Positions 1 to 5,427 of a stretch of 15,777 nucleotides of DNA are shown here, one piece after another (positions within the stretch are counted from its first letter, which is position 1; every line of letters starts with the position of its first letter). A model generated the notes under the pieces. The model did no database searches. It saw only the letters and a program-made list of their open reading frames with translations, and was not told the origin of the DNA. Origin of the DNA: Chloroflexota bacterium (GTDB taxonomy: Bacteria > Chloroflexota > Chloroflexia > Thermomicrobiales > UBA6265); contig JAEWEG010000089.1 of NCBI GenBank assembly GCA_023389575.1, positions 1 through 15,777 of the forward strand. Reading direction: 5' to 3'. A program made the translations under genes and the position numbers.

Positions 1-2
1 TG

Positions 3-365
3 CTCAGCTCGGGCATCCTGACCTACATTACCGCCGACGAGGAAATCTCCGATTCCGACCTGGACGACTTCCAGGATGGTATCGAAGAGGGCCTCGATAG
101 CTCCTCGGGCACCTTCTCGGAAGGCTCTGTCGATCGCGTCGAAGTCCAGGGCACGGACGCGGTGCTCGTCACCCTCGTCCTCGAAGAAGAGGGCACGTCG
201 GTCGTCGTCCAGATGCTCGCCATTCCGGTCGGCAACACCATGGTCGTCGCGACGGTCCTCGTCGTTGACACCACCACCGTCGACGCCGCCGATGTGGAGC
301 CGTTCACGGCCGAACTCGCCGTCGCCGGCGTCAACTACCTGGGCACGGTCGCCGAAGGCGCCTAA
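3..365 (+). CDS. Hypothetical protein, C-terminal 120 residues only (5' end outside window)
   Basis: An open frame runs from the first complete codon in the window to a TAA at 363-365, so the gene starts upstream. I do not recognise the family. The visible part opens with an acidic, Ser-rich stretch (ISDSDLDDFQDGIEEG, about residues 16-31 of the fragment). It then becomes Val/Thr/Ala-rich alternating beta-type sequence (VLVTLVLEEEG, VVVQMLAIPVG, MVVATVLVVD). This composition resembles the soluble domain of a small secreted or lipoprotein-type beta protein, but any signal peptide would lie outside the window. No catalytic motif is visible. The codons are strongly GC-ending, like neighbouring genes, and a hairpin follows the stop by 28 nt, which supports this being a real gene end. 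The function is unknown. Confidence 0.6.
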   Translation, partial: LSSGILTYITADEEISDSDLDDFQDGIEEGLDSSSGTFSEGSVDRVEVQGTDAVLVTLVLEEEGTSVVVQMLAIPVGNTMVVATVLVVDTTTVDAADVEPFTAELAVAGVNYLGTVAEGA

Positions 366-393
366 TCCCGCGTAGACACCACAATCCTCACGA

Positions 394-426
394 AACGGCC
401 TCCTGGAGCAATTCCGGGAGGCCGTT
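394..426 (+). terminator. Hairpin terminator after the first gene
   Basis: AACGGCCTCC (394-403) pairs perfectly with GGAGGCCGTT (417-426) around a 13-nt loop, 28 nt after the preceding stop. The downstream tail (ATCGCG) is not U-rich, so termination may be weak or factor-assisted. The position between two convergent genes fits a terminator. Confidence 0.6.
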
Positions 427-489
427 ATCGCGACCCGCGGCAGGTCCACCGGGTGACCGTCTCACGCGAACCAACCATCTGGCGGACGC

Positions 490-537
490 AAACGAAAAGA
501 TCCCTGGCCTGTGGCGATTTCGCCCAAGGCCAGGGAT
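490..537 (-). terminator. Intrinsic terminator of sucCD
   Basis: An 11-bp perfect stem (ATCCCTGGCCT at 500-510 with AGGCCAGGGAT at 527-537) is capped by an inner GGCG/CGCC helix. Read on the minus strand it is followed by CTTTTCGTTT (490-499). It lies about 32 nt past the sucD stop, in the right orientation to end the sucCD transcript. Confidence 0.85.
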
Positions 538-569
538 GTTTCACAATCCGGAAAGAGAGTGTCGAAAGT

Positions 570-1445
570 CTACGCCGCCGCGATGGCTTCCTTCAGCAGC
601 GCCGGAACCTGGGACGGCGACTGCGCCACCCGCACGCCAGCGGCCTCAAGCGACGCCATCTTCTCCGCCGCGGTGCCCGCGCCACCGGAGATGATCGCGC
701 CCGCGTGGCCCATCCGCTTGCCCGGAGGCGCGGTCTGACCGGCGATGAACCCGGCCACCGGCTTGGTCACGTTCGCCTTGATGAACTCCGCGGCGTCTTC
801 CTCATCCGTGCCGCCGATCTCGCCGATCATCACGATCGCCTCGGTGCCAGGGTCGTCCTGGAAGAGCTGGAGGACATCCACGAACGACGTCCCGATCACC
901 GGATCACCGCCAATGCCAACGGCGGAGGACTGGCCGAGTCCGGCCTTCGTCAGCGCGTCCACCACCTCATAGGTCAGGGTGCCAGAGCGGGACACGAGCC
1001 CCACCGATCCCGGCTTGTGGATGAATCCAGGCATGATGCCGACCTTGGCCTCGCCCGGCGTGATCAGGCCCGGGCAGTTCGGCCCAATCAGGCGCGCGCC
1101 CTTCGTGTTCACGTAGTGGAATACCGGCACCATGTCGTTGACCGGCACGCCCTCGGTGATGCAGATGACCAACTCGATGCCGGAATCGACCGCCTCGTAG
1201 ATCGCATCGGGCGCGAACCGGGCTGGCACGTAGATGATGGAGGTGTTCGCGCCGGTCTCGGCCACGGCGTCCTCCACGGTGTCGAACACCGGCACGCCGG
1301 CGACCTGCTCGCCCTTCTTGCCTGGCGTCACGCCGGCGACGACGTTCGTACCGTACTCAACCATTTGCGTGGCGTGGAAGGAACCTTCCCGCCCCGTAAT
1401 CCCCTGAACCAGGAGCCTCGTATCGTTCCCAACCAGAATGCCCAC
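570..1445 (-). CDS. sucD: Succinyl-CoA synthetase (ADP/GDP-forming), alpha subunit
   Basis: This is the alpha subunit of succinyl-CoA ligase, the TCA-cycle enzyme that makes ATP or GTP from succinyl-CoA in the cytoplasm. The 291 residues match the usual length. The N-terminal CoA-binding Rossmann domain has LLVQGITGREGSFH at 11-24. GPNCPGLITPGEAKVGIMPG (121-140) and the ligase domain (from about 150) follow. The catalytic histidine, phosphorylated during turnover, is His247 in GHAGA (246-250). The start is GTG at 1443-1445, chosen because AAGGAG (1455-1460, minus) lies 9 nt upstream and MGILVGNDTRLLVQG aligns with known N-termini. It begins 49 nt after the sucC stop, so the two subunits are evidently co-transcribed. 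The strong terminator at 490-537 ends the unit. No key residue appears to be missing. Confidence 0.97.
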   Translation of the reverse strand: MGILVGNDTRLLVQGITGREGSFHATQMVEYGTNVVAGVTPGKKGEQVAGVPVFDTVEDAVAETGANTSIIYVPARFAPDAIYEAVDSGIELVICITEGVPVNDMVPVFHYVNTKGARLIGPNCPGLITPGEAKVGIMPGFIHKPGSVGLVSRSGTLTYEVVDALTKAGLGQSSAVGIGGDPVIGTSFVDVLQLFQDDPGTEAIVMIGEIGGTDEEDAAEFIKANVTKPVAGFIAGQTAPPGKRMGHAGAIISGGAGTAAEKMASLEAAGVRVAQSPSQVPALLKEAIAAA

Positions 1446-1494
1446 AGAACCTTACTCCTTGGCCGTCAGCCCACGGTATCGAATCGCCAGGCGA

Positions 1495-2625
1495 TTAGCC
1501 GGCCGCCTCGACAACCTTCGTCGCCGCTTCATCCATCGTGTCCACCGCGGTCAGGCCCGCTTCGGCCAGGATCTTCTTGCCCTCTTCCGCGTTGGTTCCC
1601 GAAAGGCGAACCACGATCGGCACCGTTACCTGCACTTCACCAAGCGCCTCGCGGATACCCTGGGCCACCACGTCTCCGCGCGTGATGCCACCGAAGATGT
1701 TGATCAGGATCGCCCGCACGTTCGGGTCCGCCGTCACCAGGGTGAACGCCTTGGCGACCTGCGAGGCACTCGCTCCACCGCCGACGTCCAGGAAGTTGGC
1801 GGGTTCGCCACCGCTGTTCTTCACCGCGTCCATCGTCGCCATCGCCAGGCCCGCGCCGTTCACGATGCAGCCAATCGAGCCATCCAGTTTCACGAAGGAG
1901 ATGCCGCTCTGGCGGGCATCGAGTTCCGTCAGGTTCTCTTCCTCAAGATCACGCATCGACTCAACGTCGGACTGGCGGAACAGGGCGTTGTCGTCGAAGC
2001 TCATCTTCGAGTCGATCGCCTTCCATTCGCCATCCTCGGTGAGGATCAGCGGGTTCACCTCGACGAGTGTCGCGTCTTCCTTGATATAGGCGTCGTACAA
2101 CGCCGCCGCGATCTTCGCGAAGCCGTTCACCTTGTCGGCGGGCAGGCCAAGCGCGAACGCGACCTCCCGGGCCTGGTACGGATGGAACCCCAGCCAGGGA
2201 TCGGCCTGCCGCTTCACGATCTTGTCCGGCTGCTCGCGAGCGACTTCCTCGATATCCACGCCACCCTCGGCGCTGGCCATCACCAGCACCTTCCGGTTCG
2301 GGCGACCGAGCACCACGCCGAGGTAGAACTCCTTGGCGATCTTCACGCCGTTGGCCACCAGCACCTTGTTCACGGTATGGCCGTTGATATCCATGCCCAG
2401 GATCGCCTCGGCCGCGGACTTCGCCTCTTCCGGCGAGTGCGCCAGCTTGATCCCACCGGCCTTGCCCCGGCCCCCCGTGTGCACCTGGGACTTCACCACC
2501 ACCGTGCCGCCCAGTTCGGCCGCGATCGCCGCCGCCTCGTCCGGGGTCACCGCCACCTTGCCGGGGTTCACTGGAACCCCATACCGGGCCAGGATCTCCG
2601 CCGCCTGATACTCATGGACATTCAT
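1495..2625 (-). CDS. sucC: Succinyl-CoA synthetase, beta subunit (ATP-grasp)
   Basis: The beta subunit binds the nucleotide and supplies the specificity half of succinyl-CoA ligase. The 376 residues fit the family. It begins MNVHEYQAAEILARYGVPV, typical of SucC. The ATP-grasp domain contains VVKSQVHTGGRGKAGG (43-58) and the metal-binding region LVEVNPLIL (187-195), with IDSKMSFDDNA at 204-214. The C-terminal ligase domain contains FLDVGGGAS (278-286), INIFGGITRGDVVAQGI (308-324) and RLSGTNAEEGK (340-350). The frame is open 54 codons further upstream, but ATG 2623-2625 is chosen because GGAAGGAG (2637-2644, minus) sits 11 nt before it and homology starts there. It is the first gene of a sucC-sucD operon. 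Confidence 0.97.
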   Translation of the reverse strand: MNVHEYQAAEILARYGVPVNPGKVAVTPDEAAAIAAELGGTVVVKSQVHTGGRGKAGGIKLAHSPEEAKSAAEAILGMDINGHTVNKVLVANGVKIAKEFYLGVVLGRPNRKVLVMASAEGGVDIEEVAREQPDKIVKRQADPWLGFHPYQAREVAFALGLPADKVNGFAKIAAALYDAYIKEDATLVEVNPLILTEDGEWKAIDSKMSFDDNALFRQSDVESMRDLEEENLTELDARQSGISFVKLDGSIGCIVNGAGLAMATMDAVKNSGGEPANFLDVGGGASASQVAKAFTLVTADPNVRAILINIFGGITRGDVVAQGIREALGEVQVTVPIVVRLSGTNAEEGKKILAEAGLTAVDTMDEAATKVVEAAG

Positions 2626-2664
2626 TACCGAACGTGCTCCTTCCGCCTGTCCCAGGGCTGCCTG

Positions 2665-2711
2665 CGATCGCCGCGCGTTCGGGATACCAATGGATATCTC
2701 GATCGCCGCGC
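2665..2711. repeat. 12-bp direct repeat in the sucC leader, flanking an imperfect dyad
   Basis: CGATCGCCGCGC occurs exactly twice, at 2665-2676 and 2700-2711. Between the copies lies an imperfect inverted repeat, GATACC-AAT-GGATATC. This block lies 40-86 nt upstream of the sucC start and probably inside its 5' leader, so a regulatory role is possible. No known regulator site is recognised. Confidence 0.5.
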
Positions 2712-2721
2712 TTCGCTGAGG

Positions 2722-2730
2722 ATCGTAACA
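2722..2730 (-). promoter_or_regulatory. Possible extended -10 promoter for sucCD
   Basis: On the minus strand TGTTACGAT reads as TGn plus TACGAT (4 of 6 matches to TATAAT), about 100 nt before the sucC ATG. No convincing -35 element lies 16-18 nt upstream. It is the best promoter-like element I found in this region, but weak. Confidence 0.3.
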
Positions 2731-2793
2731 CGGCCTCCGTGGTTTGACGTGCCGGGTTCCGGGAACGGAAACCCAGGCCCACCGCACAAATCC

Positions 2794-2834
2794 GGTTGTG
2801 AAACAACCTATTCACCAGCCCCCGATGCTATACT
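2794..2834 (+). promoter_or_regulatory. Extended -10 promoter of the zinc-ribbon gene with upstream dyad
   Basis: TGCTATACT (2826-2834) is TGn plus a 5-of-6 match to TATAAT, the extended -10 type that tolerates a poor -35. Just upstream is a perfect inverted repeat, GGTTGT-GAA-ACAACC (2794-2808), centred near -40 of the inferred start, where an operator could act. The implied 5' leader would be about 145 nt before the ATG at 2986, which is long for a 124-residue protein. Confidence 0.45.
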
Positions 2835-2985
2835 GGCGCTACCAGAACGTGTTCAAGAGGAACGCTCGGGCGAGGCACGAGATCGCGCATCGTTTTGCAT
2901 GGCCTTTTTGGGGACGGATTGGTCGTACCGTTTCGTTTTACTACGCCGCGTCGCGTTGGTTTCGCGGCCAGAGAGGTTCTTTCGG

Positions 2986-3360
2986 ATGAGTGATCGAACG
3001 CTGACATGCCGCGATTGCGGCCAGGAATTCGTGTTCACGCTTGGTGAGCAGGAGTTCTATCAGCAGCGTGGTTTTTCCGAGCCCCAGCGTTGCACCGATT
3101 GCCGCGCGGCTCGCAAGACGCAGCGCGGCGGCGCTGGTGCCTCGGGCGGCTCCAGTTATGGCTCCAGCGGCGGGGGCTACGGCGGCTCCAGCAGCTACGG
3201 TGACGACAGCTACCGGGCGCCACGGCAGATGTACCCAGCCACCTGTTCGGAGTGCGGCCAGCCGACCGAGGTTCCGTTCAACCCAAGCCCCGGCAAGCCC
3301 GTGTACTGCCGCGAGTGTTTCAGCAGCCGCAAGAGCTCGGCCCGCTACAACACGTTCTAG
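2986..3360 (+). CDS. Small double zinc-ribbon protein with Gly/Ser/Tyr-rich linker
   Basis: This 124-residue protein carries two CxxC...CxxC metal sites. The N-terminal ribbon uses C8/C11 and C36/C39 (LTCRDCGQEFVFTLGEQEFY), with the aromatic/Gly pattern of the 'probable zinc-ribbon' family. The C-terminal ribbon uses C87/C90 and C108/C111 (CSECGQPTEVPF ... GKPVYCRECF), matching small CxxC-CxxC proteins found in several environmental phyla. Residues 47-76 between them are a low-complexity Gly/Ser/Tyr linker, probably disordered. The start is ATG 2986, with AGAGAGG (2970-2976) 9 nt upstream; the open frame further upstream is unrelated. No signal peptide or membrane segment is seen. The basic Arg/Lys flanks and zinc ribbons suggest nucleic-acid or protein binding, but the role is not known. 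It is transcribed divergently from sucCD. Confidence 0.85.
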   Translation: MSDRTLTCRDCGQEFVFTLGEQEFYQQRGFSEPQRCTDCRAARKTQRGGAGASGGSSYGSSGGGYGGSSSYGDDSYRAPRQMYPATCSECGQPTEVPFNPSPGKPVYCRECFSSRKSSARYNTF

Positions 3361-3389
3361 CGGCCAGCCGATCCTGGATCGAAATCGAT

Positions 3390-3439
3390 GCAACGCGGAC
3401 ATGGTCATGGCAGAGATGCCATGGCCGTATCCGCGTTGC
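3390..3439. repeat. 50-nt near-perfect hairpin with GAGA tetraloop
   Basis: Bases 3390-3412 and 3417-3439 are 23-nt arms around the 4-nt loop GAGA (a GNRA-type loop). As RNA read on the plus strand, 20 pairs are Watson-Crick, two are U-G wobbles and one is a C-A mismatch. Compensation by wobbles favours an RNA-level fold in the plus orientation. It begins 30 nt after the zinc-ribbon stop. No U-tract follows, so it is not a standard intrinsic terminator. It could be a 3' stabilising or processing structure, or a remnant of a small palindromic repeat. Confidence 0.75.
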
Positions 3440-3546
3440 CCGTGGCGTACATGCAAGGCACCGCCAATACGAATCGTTGTACCCTGACACAACGTCCTCA
3501 TGGACGCCGGCTCGCCACCGGCCGCCCATGCTCGATTTCCGTTGGC

Positions 3547-3553
3547 GGGAGGA
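3547..3553 (+). promoter_or_regulatory. Ribosome binding site supporting the upstream GNAT start
   Basis: GGGAGGA at 3547-3553 lies 9 nt before ATG 3563. The alternative ATG at 3686, where family homology begins, is preceded by GATCTCCCCACC with no Shine-Dalgarno match. The site therefore favours the longer reading. Confidence 0.55.
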
Positions 3554-3562
3554 ACCGGCACC

Positions 3563-4243
3563 ATGGCAAGAAGCCTCTGGCCTCCACGCCGGCTCTTCGC
3601 GCTTCTCGACTTCGCCACAAGGAATCTCGGGTTGTCGAATAGCTCGAAATCGCAATCCCCGGAACCAGCGGCCGATCTCCCCACCATGACGGCCGTTGGA
3701 CGCCGTGTCTACCTCCGGAAGCACGAACGGTCCGATCGCGGCCAGTTCGTCACGTGGTACATGGATCCCGAGATCGCCGACCTGCTTCGCCACGACCTCT
3801 CTCCCCTCACGCCCATCCAGGCCCGAGGGTATTTCGACTCCATCGTCATGCCGGCGTCGCACCGGGGACTGTGCTGGGCCATCGTGGAGTTGGGCACGGA
3901 TCGACTTGTTGGATCCACCGCGCTGGTCGACCTGGAAGACGACAGGGGCTCCGCGCTCTTTCGCATCGTGATTGGCGAGAAGGACACCTGGAACCAGGGC
4001 TTTGGTACCGAAGCCACGGGCCTCGTGCTTGACCAGGCGTTCGGAAGACTGGGTCGCCGAAGGGTCAACCTCGAGGTCTTCGCCCACAACCCTCGCGCCC
4101 AGAAGGCATACATCCGGGCGGGATTCCAGCGTACCGGCCAACACAGCGAATGGGTCTCGCGCGCCCACCGCCAGATCGACGTCATCGAGATGAGCATCAG
4201 CCGCGAGCAGTGGCTGGCGACCACCGATTCCGCCGAGAGCTAG
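3563..4243 (+). CDS. GNAT-family N-acetyltransferase (RimJ/RimL-like)
   Basis: This is an acetyl-CoA-dependent N-acetyltransferase of the GNAT superfamily; the acceptor is unknown. In the 226-residue reading, the domain opens at GRRVYLRKHERSD (about 46-58), the usual Acetyltransf_3 start. The acetyl-CoA-binding motif is GEKDTWNQGFGTEATGLVLD, with QGFGTEA at 145-151. The C-terminal part is NLEVFAHNPRAQKAYIRAGF, the classic N-R-A-x-x-x-Y-x-x-x-G-F ending. Two starts compete. ATG 3563 has a good ribosome binding site but adds 41 residues without family resemblance. ATG 3686 gives a 185-residue protein starting where homologues start, but lacks a site. I list the longer form and would not be surprised by the shorter one. 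The gene stands alone and converges with the XRE gene. Confidence 0.85.
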   Translation: MARSLWPPRRLFALLDFATRNLGLSNSSKSQSPEPAADLPTMTAVGRRVYLRKHERSDRGQFVTWYMDPEIADLLRHDLSPLTPIQARGYFDSIVMPASHRGLCWAIVELGTDRLVGSTALVDLEDDRGSALFRIVIGEKDTWNQGFGTEATGLVLDQAFGRLGRRRVNLEVFAHNPRAQKAYIRAGFQRTGQHSEWVSRAHRQIDVIEMSISREQWLATTDSAES

Positions 4244-4306
4244 ATTCTCGCCAGACGGGGCGAATTGGAAGGTCAGGCGCGGTGTGAGCCGTCCGCCGGT
4301 TGTCGG

Positions 4307-4723
4307 CTACCCCTGGGCCTGTCCCGAATCCCCCTGGGCCTGGCCTTCGCTCACATGCTCGAGCAGGCTGGCCAGTTCCTGCCGTGTTTCATGACTCAGC
4401 CCCAGCAACTCCTGCCGGGCCTCGTCGCCAAGACCGAAGGAGTCAAAGAACCCACGAAGCTCGTCGTCGACCGCCCTGGCTGACTTCTCCGTTGTCCGGA
4501 GTGAATTAAGATCAGAGCCAAGGGCGCTCGCGATATTGTCGAGCACGTCGTAGGAAGGAACGGTCAGGCCCCGCTCGATCCTGCTGAGGTGCGACGGTGA
4601 GATCTCCGCCAGTTCCGCGAGGTCATTCAGCGAGAAGCCTCGCCGTAGCCGCATCGCCCGCAGTGTCGGTCCAACCCGCTGCCGGACCATTCCTCCAGTA
4701 GATCGCGCGCTCCGTTCGGACAT
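4307..4723 (-). CDS. XRE-family helix-turn-helix transcriptional regulator
   Basis: This is a 138-residue cytoplasmic DNA-binding protein. Residues 20-76 form a Cro/CI-type HTH domain: TLRAMRLRRGFSLNDLAELA, then ISPSHLSRIERGLTVPSYDVL, where SPSHLSRIERG is the recognition-helix signature, and IASALGSDLNSL. The C-terminal part (80-124) is helical and acidic and contains a short internal duplication (EARQELLGLS / ETRQELASLL). It ends in two QAQG copies. This tail may mediate dimerisation or effector sensing; no metabolite-binding domain is recognised. The start is ATG 4721-4723, with GAGAGG 5 nt upstream on the minus strand. It is divergent from dxs across about 700 non-coding bases, and three TGCAC words overlap its likely promoter, compatible with autoregulation (inference). 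The target genes are unknown. Confidence 0.88.
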   Translation of the reverse strand: MSERSARSTGGMVRQRVGPTLRAMRLRRGFSLNDLAELAEISPSHLSRIERGLTVPSYDVLDNIASALGSDLNSLRTTEKSARAVDDELRGFFDSFGLGDEARQELLGLSHETRQELASLLEHVSEGQAQGDSGQAQG

Positions 4724-4888
4724 GGGAACCTCTCTCGCTGAATCGTCGAACGCTGGATCGCGAGGCGAAACCGGCCAGGTGACACCTCCACCCCATCACG
4801 GGCGGACTGTCGCATGGAGTGAATTGGAGTTCAGATGGTTTGGCCGATCCCGTCCGAAACGCGTCCAGCACTAATTCGCCTGCACTCC

Positions 4889-4917
4889 ATCATATGCACC
4901 CTGTCTAGAGTTGCACA
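4889..4917 (-). promoter_or_regulatory. Candidate xre promoter with TGCAC words
   Basis: On the minus strand, TGTGCA (3 of 6 to TTGACA) is separated by 17 nt from TATGAT (5 of 6 to TATAAT). TGCAC, read on the plus strand, occurs at 4881, 4895 and 4912, around and within this promoter. These could be binding sites for the XRE protein itself (inference). Confidence 0.4.
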
Positions 4918-5197
4918 TCCGCCAAAGTGCCCGGACCCCGACGGCATTTGGCACAACCCTATGTCATCAATAAGGGCAGAGACGCGGTGTCTTTTCATGC
5001 GCCCAGTCCCGCGGACCAGGTCATCCGTGGGCCGTTCCCACCACCGGGGCCATTTCTCCTGGCTGGTTTTGCCGGGTCCGATGCGTTCACCTGTTACCAG
5101 ATGTGGATGCTGCTGGTTCGAAACCAGGAGGTTGGTTTCCGGCGTTACATTAATTCGAAATGGCACATGAAATTGGCGTGCCCAAAAAGCCCGCCGT

Positions 5198-5223
5198 CTC
5201 CCGGAGAATCGCCTCTCCGGGAG
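5198..5223. terminator. Perfect 10-bp hairpin in the xre-dxs gap
   Basis: CTCCCGGAGA (5198-5207) pairs exactly with TCTCCGGGAG (5214-5223) around the loop ATCGCC. On the plus strand the tail is GTATTTATGG, moderately A/U-rich. On the minus strand a T5 run follows only after ten GC-rich bases. It looks terminator-like for an unannotated plus-strand transcript, but it could also be an operator dyad. Confidence 0.45.
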
Positions 5224-5283
5224 GTATTTATGGATAAATGGATTATTGCGGCCCAGAAACACATGCCTGTCGATCGCGCCCGA

Positions 5284-5303
5284 CACGGCCCCTCCGGGCC
5301 GTG
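5284..5303. repeat. 8-bp perfect dyad just upstream of the dxs -10
   Basis: CACGGCCC (5284-5291) and GGGCCGTG (5296-5303) flank the loop CTCC. The dyad ends 28 nt before TATAAT 5332-5337, near the expected -35 to -55 zone, so it could be an operator for dxs. It could instead be a further terminator stem. Confidence 0.4.
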
Positions 5304-5331
5304 CACGCCAAACCATGTTGCGAGATGTTCC

Positions 5332-5337
5332 TATAAT
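5332..5337 (+). promoter_or_regulatory. -10 element of the dxs promoter
   Basis: An exact TATAAT lies in an otherwise GC-rich genome, 90 nt before the dxs ATG. No good -35 is found at 16-18 nt spacing, and there is no TGn extension, so an activator may be needed. The predicted leader is about 85 nt. Confidence 0.5.
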
Positions 5338-5427
5338 GATTCCAGAACGAACGTTTCCCGACCGGCCTGGCACCACGTCACCACGAAAACCCCCTGCCAA
5401 CCCGGTCCTCGACAAGGACTATCCGCC

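Larger units (their letters stand above)
4724..5427. other. Gene-free, structured intergenic region between xre and dxs
   Basis: This is about 700 bases with no ORF that reads like a protein. The frame upstream of dxs stays open back to 4927, but its translation is low-complexity and unlike any family. The region is visibly less GC-rich than its flanks. It holds a minus-strand promoter candidate (4889-4917), a CTGGTT-CGA-AACCAG dyad near 5114-5128, two perfect hairpins (5198-5223 and 5284-5303) and an exact TATAAT (5332-5337). It may contain dxs leader regulation or a small RNA; neither is established. Confidence 0.6.

Noticed and set aside
453..3360. Long plus-strand ORFs of 410 and 640 codons over sucCD
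   Set aside because: They are antisense shadows of high-GC coding sequence, rich in Arg/His, with no recognisable domains. Only the last 124 codons of the second are a real gene (2986-3360).
4244..4266. Hairpin between the GNAT and XRE genes
   Set aside because: ATTC...GCC / GGC...GAAT pairs only with internal bulges and there is no U-tract, so it is too weak to call a terminator.
5040..5140. Possible tRNA suggested by a T-arm-like GGTTCGAAACC
   Set aside because: The stem-loop has a 7-nt TTCGAAA loop, but no matching acceptor, D or anticodon arms could be found around it.
4927..5427. In-frame 167-codon extension upstream of dxs
   Set aside because: The translation is low-complexity and family-unlike. 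The promoter -10, the hairpins and the ribosome binding site before ATG 5428 all place the real start at 5428.
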